Assembly (NCBI RefSeq): GCF_014201145.1
Contig: NZ_JACHDP010000001.1
Coordinates: 3,844,001-3,908,000 of the forward strand
Length of the DNA stretch: 64,000 nt
From: Micromonospora parathelypteridis
GTDB taxonomy: Bacteria > Actinomycetota > Actinomycetes > Mycobacteriales > Micromonosporaceae
Direction of reading: 5' to 3'
Shown: positions 7,619-16,141 of the stretch, in pieces
How the letters are laid out: the number at the start of each line of letters is the position of its first letter
Position numbering within the stretch: the stretch's first letter is position 1
Notes under the pieces: model-generated
What the model saw: the letters and a program-made list of their open reading frames with translations, nothing else
The model's database searches: none
What the model was told of the DNA's origin: nothing
Made by a program: the position numbers and the translations under genes

Positions 7619-8410
7619 TCAGCGTCCCTCGAAGACCGGTTTCTGCTTGGCGACGAAGGCGAGCGTGGCCGCCCGGTGGTCAGCGGTGGCGCCGCAGATC
7701 GCCTGGGCCTGCGCCTCGGCCGCGAGGGCGTCGGCGAGGGTGCCGGCGTCGGCGATGGAAAGTTGCCGCTTGATCGCCCCGTACGCGACGGTCGGGCCGG
7801 CGGCGAGGCGGGCGGCCAACTCCTGGGCGGCCGGCAACACCTGCTCGTCGTCGTCCACCAACCGGTTGAGCAGGCCCAACCGGCAGGCCTCCTCGGCGCG
7901 GACCGGCTCCGCCAGCATCAGCAGCTCCACCGCCTTGGCGTGGCCGACCAGCCGGGGCAGCGTCCAGGAGGCGCCGGTGTCGGCGGCGAGGCCGACCTTG
8001 GCGAAGGCCATCAGGAAGCTGGTGGTGGGGCCGCCGATGCGGATGTCGGCGAGGAACGCCAGCGACGCGCCCGCCCCGGCGGCCATCCCACGGACCGCGG
8101 CGATCACCGGCTTGGGCAGGTTGGCGAGCCGGGCGGCGATCGGGTTGTAGTGCGCCCGCACGGTGCCCAGGGGGTCACTGGCGGAGTTTTCCAGGGTGGA
8201 CACGTGCTCGCGCAGGTCCTGACCGGCGCTGAACGACCCGCCGGCCCCGGCCAGCACGACCGCGCGGCAGGACCGGTCGGTCTCCAGCTCGGCCAGGGCG
8301 TCCCGCAGCGCCTCCTTGAGCGGCACGTCGAGCGCGTTCATCGCGTTCGCCCGGTTCAGCGTGAGGGTGACGACGGCGTCGGTCCGGTCGACCAGCAGCG
8401 GCTCGGTCAC
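7619..8410 (-). CDS. Enoyl-CoA hydratase/isomerase, PaaG-like
   Basis: This 263-residue crotonase-fold protein has the oxyanion-hole segments SAGQDLREH (about 60-68) and RGMAAGAGASLAFLADI (about 110-126). The region MAFAKVGLAADTGASWTLPR resembles PaaG, where an Asp at this place (here in AADTG) is the isomerase acid-base residue instead of the hydratase Glu. PaaG isomerises ring-1,2-epoxyphenylacetyl-CoA and dehydrates or isomerises linear intermediates in phenylacetate breakdown. The gene starts 4 bp after the stop of a paaX-like regulator, so the two are one operon. No other paa genes are present, so the substrate remains open. Confidence 0.85.
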   Translation of the reverse strand: MTEPLLVDRTDAVVTLTLNRANAMNALDVPLKEALRDALAELETDRSCRAVVLAGAGGSFSAGQDLREHVSTLENSASDPLGTVRAHYNPIAARLANLPKPVIAAVRGMAAGAGASLAFLADIRIGGPTTSFLMAFAKVGLAADTGASWTLPRLVGHAKAVELLMLAEPVRAEEACRLGLLNRLVDDDEQVLPAAQELAARLAAGPTVAYGAIKRQLSIADAGTLADALAAEAQAQAICGATADHRAATLAFVAKQKPVFEGR

Positions 8411-8414
8411 GTGT

Positions 8415-9233
8415 CTAACGACCCTTCTGTCGGACGATGCGGTTGCCGGCGTCGAGGCACTGTTCGACGTACCGGTCGGCGGCCGGACGCAGGCGGGCCG
8501 CGTGCCGGTCGAAGAAACTGGCCGCGGCGGTGCCAGGCCAGCGTTCGGGCAGCAGCGCCGGGGGCAGCTGCGGGTCCCGGAAGAGGAAGGTACGCCACGC
8601 GTGCACGAGCCGGAACCGGGTCGCGTACGCCTCCTCGTCGCTGCTGCGCACGGTGACGGCGGCGAGCAGCGGGCGCTGGTCGGCGACGAAGCGTTCGTAG
8701 GCGTGGCCGATCTCGCTCAGGTTCCAGGCCCGGCGGACCACGCCCATCGCCCCGGGTGTGCCGGAGAAGTGTGCGGCGGTGAACCGCTCGAATCGGATGC
8801 CGGACTCGGCGAGGAGCAGGTCGACGTCCTCGGCGGGGCGGGTGGCGACCCAGGTCTGCTCGTCGAGCGTTCCGTAGCCGAGGAAGGTCAGGTTGGCGGC
8901 GAGTCGCTGCCGGTCCCGTCGGGAGCCCGGAGCCTCCAACACCAGCAGATCGAACCGGCCGTCCCAGGTGACCCGGCCGGTTCGGTAGATCCGGGCCGCT
9001 GCCTCGTCGAGTCGCCGGGCAGCTTTCGGTGTGATCGAATATCCCGGTCCGGAGGCCAACCGGAGTGGTTCGAGCCAGCCCTGACGCACCATCCGGGACA
9101 CGGCGGTGCGAACGGCGGGCGGTGCGATTCCCAGCGGCGCCAGTAGCTTGACCAGGGCGGCAACCGGTGCGCGGCCACCCTTCGGACGGAGGTGGTCGCC
9201 GTACAGGTCGAAGAGTGCCGACCGTGCCTGCAT
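8415..9233 (-). CDS. PaaX family transcriptional repressor
   Basis: The 272-residue protein fits PaaX: an N-terminal winged helix-turn-helix (LKLLAPLGIAPPAVRTAVSRMVRQGWL-like region at about 27-55), then the middle and C-terminal PaaX domains, with WDGRFDLLVLEAPGSRRDRQ at about 88-107 and WRTFLFRDPQLPPALLPERWPG late in the protein. PaaX regulators sense phenylacetyl-CoA or related CoA thioesters. It heads an operon with a PaaG-like enoyl-CoA isomerase 4 bp downstream. CACAAT lies 8 nt before the ATG on the minus strand. TGTGACA (9244-9250) and TGTTACA (9276-9282) in the promoter form an imperfect inverted pair that could be the autoregulatory site. Confidence 0.85.
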   Translation of the reverse strand: MQARSALFDLYGDHLRPKGGRAPVAALVKLLAPLGIAPPAVRTAVSRMVRQGWLEPLRLASGPGYSITPKAARRLDEAAARIYRTGRVTWDGRFDLLVLEAPGSRRDRQRLAANLTFLGYGTLDEQTWVATRPAEDVDLLLAESGIRFERFTAAHFSGTPGAMGVVRRAWNLSEIGHAYERFVADQRPLLAAVTVRSSDEEAYATRFRLVHAWRTFLFRDPQLPPALLPERWPGTAAASFFDRHAARLRPAADRYVEQCLDAGNRIVRQKGR

Positions 9234-9243
9234 GACCGCACAT

Positions 9244-9282
9244 TGTGACAGGCCTTCTCAAGATAAGCTAGATGCTGTTACA
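9244..9282. promoter_or_regulatory. Inverted-pair operator candidate upstream of paaX
   Basis: TGTGACA and TGTTACA are an inverted repeat with one mismatch, separated by 25 bp in an unusually A/T-rich stretch immediately upstream of the paaX start. The left half overlaps the predicted -10 region, as expected for autorepression. No experimental PaaX consensus from this genus is known to me. Confidence 0.3.
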
Positions 9283-9423
9283 TCAATGCTGCTCCGGTTT
9301 GGGTCCGGCGGTGTTCATCAGGGAAAATCGTTGGTCGACACCCCCGCGACCGTTGCGGGTGGTCGTGACGAAGTGGCTGTGGGGCAACCCACCGACCCTG
9401 GTGTAGGTCTGAGGGGAGACAAC

Positions 9424-9591
9424 ATGGCGGCGATGAAGCCGCGGACGGGCGACGGTCCGCTGGAAGTCACCAAGGAGGGGCGGGGCATCGTCATGCGGGT
9501 CCCGCTGGAGGGCGGTGGCCGGCTCGTCGTCGAGATGACTCCCGACGAGGCCAACGCGCTCGGTGACGCGTTGAAGGCAGCGGCCGGCTGA
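9424..9591 (+). CDS. DUF3117 domain protein (55 residues)
   Basis: This tiny protein is the DUF3117 family almost end to end: MAAMKPRTGDGPLEVTKEG, then IVMRVPLEGGGRLVVEMT and a C-terminal helix EANALGDALKAAA. It is strongly conserved across actinobacteria and corresponds to Rv1211 of mycobacteria, again near tag and folP2. Function is unknown; the compact beta-beta-alpha layout suggests a small binding domain. GAGGGGAG lies 4-11 nt before the ATG. Two tandem hairpins follow the stop, so it is probably a single-gene transcript. Confidence 0.92.
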   Translation: MAAMKPRTGDGPLEVTKEGRGIVMRVPLEGGGRLVVEMTPDEANALGDALKAAAG

Positions 9592-9603
9592 GTAAGGAGT
9601 GCT

Positions 9604-9671
9604 CCGGGCGGCTCAGGCCGCCCGGAACGTTCTTCGGGCCCTGAGCCACCGGTATCGCCGGTGGCTCAGGG
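9604..9671 (+). terminator. Tandem hairpins after the DUF3117 gene
   Basis: Two perfect stem-loops follow each other: a 9-bp stem CCGGGCGGC (9604-9612 with 9617-9625, loop TCAG) and a 14-bp stem CCCTGAGCCACCGG (9639-9652 with 9658-9671). The second is followed by TCTTCATC, not a true T-run, which is common in high-GC actinobacterial terminators. Confidence 0.7.
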
Positions 9672-9738
9672 TCTTCATCGGCGCGGGCAGGCGGGCTGGC
9701 TTCCGCTCCGCGACACTTTCCTGGAGGTACGGTTCCGC

Positions 9739-11214
9739 GTGCTCGCCATCCGTCTGATCGCCGAGCCCGACCGGCTCGACGTCCTCGTCCTGCCTGTCCG
9801 CCCCGCCGATTCGGCAGCGGCAGGCGACACCTCGGCCGAGCCCGTTTCGACCGCCGTGGCACCCCCGGCCGGCACGGCAGACGAGGCCGCCGCGTTGGTG
9901 CCGGCGGCCCGAATGACCGGGCGTGCCGGCGAGGTTCACACCCAACTGCGCCCCGGGGCTACTCCCGGCCGGCTCCTGCTGCTCGGCATCGGCGATGGCG
10001 GCGAGGCGGCCTGGCGGACGGCCGGCGCGGCTCTGGCCCGCTCCGCAGCCAGTGAGACGCATATCACCATTGCCCTGCCGGCCGAGGTGACCCCGGCCGC
10101 GGTTCGCGGGTTGGCCGAAGGGCTGCTGCTCGCCCCGTACCGGTTCCGGATGACCACAGCGGGCGACTCTCCGGCGCTCAGCGACGTCGATCTGCTGGTG
10201 GCAGACCCGACGGCGTTCGAGGCCACCGTCGCCACCGCCCGGACCACCGCGGCGATGACCAATCTCGCCCGTGACCTGACCAACACCCCCTCCTCGTTGA
10301 AGACCCCGCAGTGGTTCGCCGACCAGGTGGAGTCCGCAGCGGCCGACCTGCCCGACCTGCGACTGCGGGTCCGTGGCCCGGCTGAGCTGGCCGCCGAGGG
10401 CTTCGGCGGGATCCTCGCCGTGGGCGGCGGCTCGGCCAGCGGCCCTCGGCTCGTCGAGCTGGACTGGCATCCAGCCGACGCGCGTACGCACGTGGTGCTG
10501 ATCGGCAAGGGCATCACCTTCGACACCGGCGGCATCTCGATCAAGCCGGTGCCGGCGATGAAGCTGATGCGCAAGGACATGGCCGGCGCGGCCGCGGTCG
10601 TCGCCGCCACCCTCGGCGCCGCCGCGCTGCGGCTGCCGGTCCGGGTCACCACGCTGGCCCCGCTCGCCGAGAACATGGTCAGCGGCTCGGCGTTCCGCCC
10701 CGGCGACATCGTCCGGCACTACGGCGGCATGACCAGCGAGACGACCAACTCCGACGCCGAGGGCCGACTGGTCCTCGCCGACGCGCTGGCGTACGCGGTG
10801 CAGCAGCTCGAACCGGACCTGCTGCTCGACCTGGCCACCCTCACCGGCGCCAACGCGGTGGCGCTGGGCAAGCGCACCGCCGCCCTGTACAGCGAGAACG
10901 ACCAACTGGCCGCTGACGTGCTGGCCGCGGCCGAGGCGGCCGGCGAGTTGGCGTGGCGGATGCCCCTGCACGGTGACTACGTCGAGTACCTGGGCAGCGA
11001 GATCGCGGACCTCTACAGCGCACCGGCACAGGGTGCCGGCTCGGTGTTGGCCGCGCTCTACCTCCGCGAGTTCACCGGCGACCTACGGGACCGCTGGCTG
11101 CACCTGGACATGTCGGCCCCGTCCTGGGCGGACGGCGACCACGCCGAGGTCAGCCGCGGCGCCACCGGCTGGGGCGTGCGGTGGCTGTTGCGGTGGCTGG
11201 CCAGCGTCGACTGA
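9739..11214 (+). CDS. Leucyl aminopeptidase (M17, PepA-like)
   Basis: The 491-residue protein is a family M17 di-metal aminopeptidase, cytosolic and usually hexameric, which trims N-terminal residues from peptides. The C-terminal catalytic half has the metal-binding segments: IGKGITFDTGGISIKP at about 254-269, MRKDMAGAAAV just after it, and NSDAEGRLVLADAL (the NTDAEGR signature, with Ser in place of Thr) at about 336-349. The N-terminal half is the divergent regulatory domain. GTG 9739 is chosen with GGAGG 12-16 nt upstream; an upstream in-frame extension reaches into the preceding terminator and is unlikely. It converges on the O-methyltransferase gene, 5 bp apart. Confidence 0.92.
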   Translation: MLAIRLIAEPDRLDVLVLPVRPADSAAAGDTSAEPVSTAVAPPAGTADEAAALVPAARMTGRAGEVHTQLRPGATPGRLLLLGIGDGGEAAWRTAGAALARSAASETHITIALPAEVTPAAVRGLAEGLLLAPYRFRMTTAGDSPALSDVDLLVADPTAFEATVATARTTAAMTNLARDLTNTPSSLKTPQWFADQVESAAADLPDLRLRVRGPAELAAEGFGGILAVGGGSASGPRLVELDWHPADARTHVVLIGKGITFDTGGISIKPVPAMKLMRKDMAGAAAVVAATLGAAALRLPVRVTTLAPLAENMVSGSAFRPGDIVRHYGGMTSETTNSDAEGRLVLADALAYAVQQLEPDLLLDLATLTGANAVALGKRTAALYSENDQLAADVLAAAEAAGELAWRMPLHGDYVEYLGSEIADLYSAPAQGAGSVLAALYLREFTGDLRDRWLHLDMSAPSWADGDHAEVSRGATGWGVRWLLRWLASVD

Positions 11215-11219
11215 CCAGG

Positions 11220-11915
11220 TCAGCACTTCACCGCGGCGAGCACCCCGTGCCCCACCGGCAGCAGCGCGGGGATCCAGTGTTCCGACTCCCGCACCGCCTT
11301 GATCGTCTCGCGGACCGTCACCGTCTCCGCGTCCCGGGCGGCCGGGTCACCGATCCGGCCGCCCGCCAGCACGCCGTTGAGCGCGAGCACGCCCCCCGGG
11401 CGCAGCAACCGCAGCGCCGCTTCCACGCAGGCGTGGAACCCGGTCGCCTCCGCGTCCACGAAGACCAGGTCGTACGCGCCGTCGGCGAGCCGGGGCAGCA
11501 CGTCGAGCGCACGACCGGTGATGATCCGAGTGCGACCGGCTGCGAAGCCCGCCTCGGCGAAGATCCGCCGGGCGATCCGCTGGTGCTCCACCTCCAGGTC
11601 GATGGTGGTGAGCACACCGTCGGCGCGCATGCCGCGCAGCAACCAGACCCCGCTCACCCCGGTGCCGGTGCCGATCTCCACCACCGCGCGGGCGTTGCCG
11701 GCAGCGGCCAGCAGCCTCAGCGCGGCCCCCGCGCCGGGGGTGACCGCTTCGAGGCCCACCTCCCGGGCCAGGCTGCGGGCGGTGCGGAGCACGAGATCCT
11801 CGGTGACGTAAGACTCGGCGAACTGCTGAGCCTGGGCCGTCGAACTGCCGGAACCGGCGACCGTGGCGATGGGGCACCTCCGGGGGCGGTGCGTGGTGCG
11901 GGGGCGGGTTGGCAC
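11220..11915 (-). CDS. Class I SAM-dependent O-methyltransferase
   Basis: This 231-residue protein has the catechol-O-methyltransferase-like Rossmann fold. The SAM motif VVEIGTGTGVSGVWLL lies at about 79-94, the acidic ribose-binding end LTTIDLE at about 101-107, and YDLVFVDA with the metal-binding Asp at about 146-153, then LLRPGGVLALNGVL. It corresponds in place and type to Rv1220c of mycobacteria, which precedes sigE and htrA there. Here the sigE gene is absent between this gene and htrA. The start is uncertain: GTG 11915 is the only clear candidate and lacks a ribosome site. Confidence 0.85.
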   Translation of the reverse strand: MPTRPRTTHRPRRCPIATVAGSGSSTAQAQQFAESYVTEDLVLRTARSLAREVGLEAVTPGAGAALRLLAAAGNARAVVEIGTGTGVSGVWLLRGMRADGVLTTIDLEVEHQRIARRIFAEAGFAAGRTRIITGRALDVLPRLADGAYDLVFVDAEATGFHACVEAALRLLRPGGVLALNGVLAGGRIGDPAARDAETVTVRETIKAVRESEHWIPALLPVGHGVLAAVKC

Positions 11916-12103
11916 TGTGAGCGTAGAGGCGACCGTCGTGAGGCGCAGCCGCGCCTCCGCCTGTTGCGATCACCGGGGCAACCGCTGACTCCACCGCGTG
12001 CATCCGTGCAATCCTGGAGGCGGTATCCCGTCAGCCGCGACCGAACCGGCCCGTGGCCGGGCGACGCGGCGCGGGATCCGGGGACGGACTGGGAGGCACC
12101 GAC

Positions 12104-13693
12104 GTGACCGACGGCTGGGAGTGGCGGCGGGGCGGTGAGACTCCGGCTCCGGCGGGACCGCCCGGGGCAGGGGCCCCGCCGGGATCGCCGACCACACCAG
12201 GGGCCGGCAGCACACCCGCTGTGCCGCCCGACAACCCGCCTGGCGCCCCGGCCGGCAGCACACCCACTGTGCCGCCAGGCCCTGCGCCCGCTGTGCCGCC
12301 GCCAAGCAACCCGCCTGCTGTGCTGCCTGGCGGCAACGCGCCCGCTGTGCCGCCCGGAAGTACGCCTGTGGCGCCGCCTGGCGGCCCGTCGACGTTCGGT
12401 CACCCGCCGGTGCCGCCCGTGGCGGGTGTGCCGCCCCACGGGCCGTCGCCGAGCTGGCCGGCACCGGCCGCGGGCGGGCCGGGCGCGACCGGCGCTTCGC
12501 CCTGGTGGTCGGACGCGCTCGCCGATCCATGGCGGGACCCGGCGGCGCCGACCGCGGTGGTGGTGCCCGGTGTGGTGGCGGCCGGCACCGAGCCCGAGCC
12601 GGTCACCGATCCGGACGCGCCGGGCCGGCCTACGCTGCGCCACCTGTTGCTCATCCCCGTGATCACCGCGCTGCTGGCCGGCACCCTCGGTGGCGCGCTG
12701 GGTTACGCGTTCGCCGTGCACGGGGGCGCCGGTGGGGTGGTGCTCGGCGGTGCGCCGGCCGAAGCTCCGGCGCTGGCCCAACGCAAGCCGGAGTCGTTGG
12801 CCGGTGTCGCCGAACGTGTCCTGCCCAGCGTGGTCACCGTCCGGGTGAGCAGCCTCGGCGGGACCAGTGAGGGCTCCGGCTTCATCGCCACCGCCGACGG
12901 CCACGTGATCACCAACGACCACGTGGTGGCCGGTGGCAGTGGCAAGGCCTCGGTGGTCTTCAACGACGGCACCACCGCGTCGGCGACCATCGTCGGACGG
13001 GACCCGGAGTCGGACATCGCGGTGATCAAGGTGAGTCGTCCCGGGCTGCGGCCGGTGGAGTTCGGTGACTCCGACGGGCTGGCGGTCGGTGACCCGGTGC
13101 TCGCCATCGGTTCGCCACTGTCGCTGGCCAACACGGTCACCGCCGGCATCGTGAGTGCCCTGGACCGGACGATGCAGGCCGGCGAACCGGGTGGCCCGAT
13201 GCGCTACTACGCGGCCATCCAGACCGACGCCGCGGTCAACCACGGCAACTCGGGCGGCCCGTTGGTCGACGGCGCCGGGCGGGTGGTCGGGGTGAACTCC
13301 ACCATCAAGTCACTGGTCGCCGAGGGGCAGGAGGCGGGCAACATCGGGCTCGCCTTCGCCATCCCGATCAACCAGGCCAAGAGGGTGACCCAGGACATCA
13401 TCGGCACCGGCAAGGCCCGGCGTACGGTGATCGGCGCCCGGGCGGAGGGCCCGACCGGGGCGGCTGGGGGTGGTCTGCGGCTGGCGGAGGTGGAGCCCTC
13501 CGGTCCGGCGGACAGCGCCGGGTTGAAGGCCGGCGACGTGATCCTCAAGATCAATGGGCGGCCGATGACCGAGCCGACGGACCTGACCGCGTTGGTCCGC
13601 AAGTTCGCGCCGGGTTCGGTGGTGACTGTCGAGTTTCGGCGGGGTTCCGCCCGGCAGAACACGTCGGTAACTCTCGCTGCGGACGCGAAGTGA
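12104..13693 (+). CDS. HtrA/DegP-like membrane-anchored serine protease with PDZ domain
   Basis: The 529-residue protein has a cytoplasmic Pro/Ala-rich disordered region (about residues 1-180), one membrane span (about 188-208), a trypsin-like protease domain and a C-terminal PDZ domain. The catalytic triad is visible: His in TNDHVV, Asp in ESDIAVIK and Ser in GNSGGP. GLRLAEVEPSGPADSAGLKAGDVI opens the substrate-binding PDZ part. Such proteases degrade or process misfolded envelope proteins. GTG 12104 has GGGAGG 7-12 nt upstream. In mycobacteria the same place is held by htrA (Rv1223) behind sigE and rseA; here neither is present. tatB follows 76 bp downstream. Confidence 0.92.
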   Translation: MTDGWEWRRGGETPAPAGPPGAGAPPGSPTTPGAGSTPAVPPDNPPGAPAGSTPTVPPGPAPAVPPPSNPPAVLPGGNAPAVPPGSTPVAPPGGPSTFGHPPVPPVAGVPPHGPSPSWPAPAAGGPGATGASPWWSDALADPWRDPAAPTAVVVPGVVAAGTEPEPVTDPDAPGRPTLRHLLLIPVITALLAGTLGGALGYAFAVHGGAGGVVLGGAPAEAPALAQRKPESLAGVAERVLPSVVTVRVSSLGGTSEGSGFIATADGHVITNDHVVAGGSGKASVVFNDGTTASATIVGRDPESDIAVIKVSRPGLRPVEFGDSDGLAVGDPVLAIGSPLSLANTVTAGIVSALDRTMQAGEPGGPMRYYAAIQTDAAVNHGNSGGPLVDGAGRVVGVNSTIKSLVAEGQEAGNIGLAFAIPINQAKRVTQDIIGTGKARRTVIGARAEGPTGAAGGGLRLAEVEPSGPADSAGLKAGDVILKINGRPMTEPTDLTALVRKFAPGSVVTVEFRRGSARQNTSVTLAADAK

Positions 13694-13769
13694 ACAGCGG
13701 CTCACCCCTTGCCCGAACGCCGTCCGGCGTGCGTAGTCTTGCTGCTGACGCCGAGAGGAGGCCAGCGGG

Positions 13770-14192
13770 ATGTTCGACAACCTGAACTGGTGGGAGATCG
13801 GGGCGCTGCTGCTCCTGGCGCTGCTGATCTTCGGTGACCGGCTGCCCGGAGTCATCACCGACGGGCTGCGGTTGGTGCGCAATCTGCGCAACATGGCCCG
13901 GAACGCCACCGGCGACCTGAGTCGTGAGCTGGGCACCGACATCCAGCTGGAGGACCTGCACCCGAAGGCGTTCATCCGCAAGCACCTCCTCAGCGAGGAG
14001 GACGAGGCGGCGATCCGCAAGCCGTTGCAGGGGGTCTACGACAACCTGCGTGCGGACGTCAGCGGCGTGCACGAGGACCTGAAGGACGTGGCGAGTGCCG
14101 CGGACCTTCGGTCGAACGGGACCCGGTCCGGCACGGCCACCAGCAACCCCTCGGCGCCGGTGCCCCGCGTCAGCTACGACGACGCCACCTGA
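13770..14192 (+). CDS. tatB: Sec-independent translocase protein TatB
   Basis: At 140 residues this is a TatB: a short N-terminal periplasmic start (MFDNLNWWEIG), one membrane span at about 9-24, the amphipathic helix beginning LPGVITDGLRLVRNLRNMA, and a long charged C-terminal region. TatB forms the signal-peptide receptor with TatC for twin-arginine substrates such as the DUF1501 protein of this window. GAGAGGAGG precedes the ATG. The gene follows htrA in the same direction as in mycobacteria (Rv1224) and ends in a strong hairpin shared with the convergent mrp gene. Confidence 0.9.
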   Translation: MFDNLNWWEIGALLLLALLIFGDRLPGVITDGLRLVRNLRNMARNATGDLSRELGTDIQLEDLHPKAFIRKHLLSEEDEAAIRKPLQGVYDNLRADVSGVHEDLKDVASAADLRSNGTRSGTATSNPSAPVPRVSYDDAT

Positions 14193-14207
14193 CCGAGCCG
14201 TAATGTG

Positions 14208-14241
14208 ATCAGCCCGCCGGCCAAGTGGCCAGCGGGCTGAT
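14208..14241. terminator. Bidirectional terminator between tatB and mrp
   Basis: An inverted repeat pairs ATCAGCCCGC (14208-14217) with GCGGGCTGAT (14232-14241), with an inner GGCCA/TGGCC pair near the tip. It lies between two convergent genes, 15 bp after each stop, so it can serve both directions. Confidence 0.75.
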
Positions 14242-14255
14242 GGCGTTTCAGGCGG

Positions 14256-15404
14256 TCAGCGCCCGGCGGGCTTGAGGCCGAGCGGCTTGCCGAGCAGCGA
14301 CTCGCGGCGCAGCGCGAGCCGGTCGGCGATCGTGCCGAGCGCCTGCGCGGCCGGGGACGCCGGCTCGGCCAGCACGATCGGGTTGCCCGCGTCGCCGGCC
14401 TCGCGGACCCGGGTGTCCAGCGGGATCTGCCCGAGCAGCGGCACCTGAGCGCCGATGGTCCGGCTCAGCGACTCGGCGACGGCGGTACCGCCCCCGGCAC
14501 CGAAGATCTCCATCCGGGAGCCGTCCGGGAGCTCCAGCCAGGACATGTTCTCGATGACGCCGACCACCCGCTGGTGGGTCTGCAGGGCGATCGCACCGGC
14601 CCGCTCGGCCACCTCGGCGGCGGCGGTCTGCGGGGTGGTGACGATCAGGATCTCCGAGTTGGGCAGCAACTGGGCCAGCGAGATGGCCACGTCGCCCGTG
14701 CCCGGGGGCAGGTCGAGCAGGAGCACGTCCAGATCGCCCCAGTAGACGTCGGCCAGGAACTGCTGCAACGCCCGGTGCAGCATCGGGCCGCGCCACACCA
14801 CGGCGGCGTTGCCGGAGGTGAACATGCCGATGGAGATCACCTTCACGCCGTGCGACTGCGGCGGCATGATCATGTCCTCGACGCGGGTGGGCCGTGCCTC
14901 CGTGCCGAGCATCCGGGGCACCGAGTGGCCGTAGATGTCCGCGTCGACCACGCCGACGGAGAGCCCGCGAGCCGCGAGCGCCGCAGCCAGGTTGACCGTC
15001 ACGCTGGACTTGCCGACGCCACCCTTGCCGCTGGCCACCGCGTACACCCGGGTGCGTGAGCCCGGCTGGGCGAACGGGATGACCGGCTCCTCGGTGGCGC
15101 CCCCGCCGCGCAGCTGCGACTGCAACGACTGCCGCTGCTCGGGGGTCATCACCCCAAAGTCGATCTCCACGCCGGTCACGCCGGGCACCGCGGCGACCGC
15201 GACGGTGATGTCGGTACGCAGCTTGTCCTTGAGCGGGCAGCCGGCGACGGTGAGCAGCAGCTCGACCCGGACGACGCCGCTGGCAGCGATCGTGGCGGAG
15301 CGGACCATGCCCAGCTCGGTGATGGGCCGGCGGATCTCCGGGTCGTTGACGGTGGCCAGGGCTGCCTGGATCGCGTCCTCGACGGTGCTCACGGGTGCTG
15401 ACAT
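14256..15404 (-). CDS. mrp: Mrp/NBP35-type iron-sulfur cluster carrier ATPase
   Basis: The 382-residue protein has an N-terminal MIP18/DUF59 domain (about 5-90, with VNDPEIRRPITELGM) fused to a deviant Walker P-loop ATPase: SGKGGVGKSSVT at about 124-135, VDADIYG at about 152-158 and LLLDLPPGTGD at about 223-233. The Mrp/ApbC group transfers Fe-S clusters to apoproteins; the usual CxxC cluster ligands of the C-terminal part are not evident here, as in other actinobacterial members. It corresponds to Rv1229c. TAGCAT (15412-15417, minus strand) lies 7 nt before ATG, giving a leaderless start. Confidence 0.9.
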   Translation of the reverse strand: MSAPVSTVEDAIQAALATVNDPEIRRPITELGMVRSATIAASGVVRVELLLTVAGCPLKDKLRTDITVAVAAVPGVTGVEIDFGVMTPEQRQSLQSQLRGGGATEEPVIPFAQPGSRTRVYAVASGKGGVGKSSVTVNLAAALAARGLSVGVVDADIYGHSVPRMLGTEARPTRVEDMIMPPQSHGVKVISIGMFTSGNAAVVWRGPMLHRALQQFLADVYWGDLDVLLLDLPPGTGDVAISLAQLLPNSEILIVTTPQTAAAEVAERAGAIALQTHQRVVGVIENMSWLELPDGSRMEIFGAGGGTAVAESLSRTIGAQVPLLGQIPLDTRVREAGDAGNPIVLAEPASPAAQALGTIADRLALRRESLLGKPLGLKPAGR

Positions 15405-15411
15405 GCCCGCA

Positions 15412-15417
15412 ATGCTA
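15412..15417 (-). promoter_or_regulatory. Leaderless -10 element of mrp
   Basis: The minus strand reads TAGCAT, 7 nt before the ATG at 15404. This matches the -10-to-start spacing seen at many genes here and supports the chosen start. Confidence 0.45.
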
Positions 15418-15490
15418 CGTCGCGGGGCATCCGCTGCCGCCGTTGCCCGGGGCGGTGTGAGCCAATCGATGACCCGCCCTGAGGAGCTGG

Positions 15491-16141
15491 TCAGCCGTCC
15501 GAGCGGCGCGGCCCGGTGCCGTCCGGCCGGGCGTCCCGCACGAAGTCGCCGTCCAGGTCGTCGCGTGGCTCGTCCAGGCCGACACCATCGGTCGGCCGCT
15601 GGCTGCGCTTCTCCTGGCGGCTGTCCTTCTCCTGCTGGCGGCGCTCCAGCCGCTGCCGGCGCTGCCCCGCCTCGTCCAGCTCCTCGGCCAGCCGGGCCAG
15701 CTCGGAGCGGAGAAAGTCCCGGGTGGCCACCTCACCCAACGCGATCCGCAGTGCCGCGATCTCCCGGGCAAGGTATTCGGTGTCCGCCTTCTGGGCCGTG
15801 GCTCGCCGCCGGTCCTCCTCCAGGGCCACCCGGTCCCGGTCGGCCTGCCGGTTCTGTGCCAGCAGGATCAGCGGCGCCGCGTAGCTGGCCTGCAACGACA
15901 GCACCAGGGTCAGGAACGTGAAGGTGTACGGGTCGAAGCGCAGGTCCGCCGGTGCCAACGTGTTCCAGACGAACCAGATCGTGATCACCACCGTCATGAC
16001 GACGATGAAGTTCGCGGTCCCCATGCCCCGGGCGATGCCCTCCGACCAGCGGCCGAACGCCTCCGCGTCGAAGCGGGGGAGTTTGATGCCCCGGGGCTCG
16101 CGGGGCTGGTCGAGCCGTTCCGCTCGCCGCTGGTCAGCCAT
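15491..16141 (-). CDS. DUF1003 membrane protein
   Basis: This 216-residue protein has the DUF1003 core: a soluble N-terminal part, two membrane spans (about 43-63 and 74-95) with the segment FDPYTFTFLTLVLSLQASYAAP-like spanning the second, then a long charged helix (about 97-180) predicted to be coiled coil, and a disordered end. The role is unknown. The start overlaps the end of the upstream MgtE-like gene by 8 bases, and mrp follows, the order seen at Rv1229c-Rv1232c. The coupling suggests it works with the CBS protein. Confidence 0.85.
   Translation of the reverse strand: MADQRRAERLDQPREPRGIKLPRFDAEAFGRWSEGIARGMGTANFIVVMTVVITIWFVWNTLAPADLRFDPYTFTFLTLVLSLQASYAAPLILLAQNRQADRDRVALEEDRRRATAQKADTEYLAREIAALRIALGEVATRDFLRSELARLAEELDEAGQRRQRLERRQQEKDSRQEKRSQRPTDGVGLDEPRDDLDGDFVRDARPDGTGPRRSDG

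Noticed and set aside
11717..13243. Long open frame on the minus strand opposite htrA
   Set aside because: It is antisense to a protease with a clear catalytic triad and has no codon bias or recognisable domain; high G+C makes such frames common.
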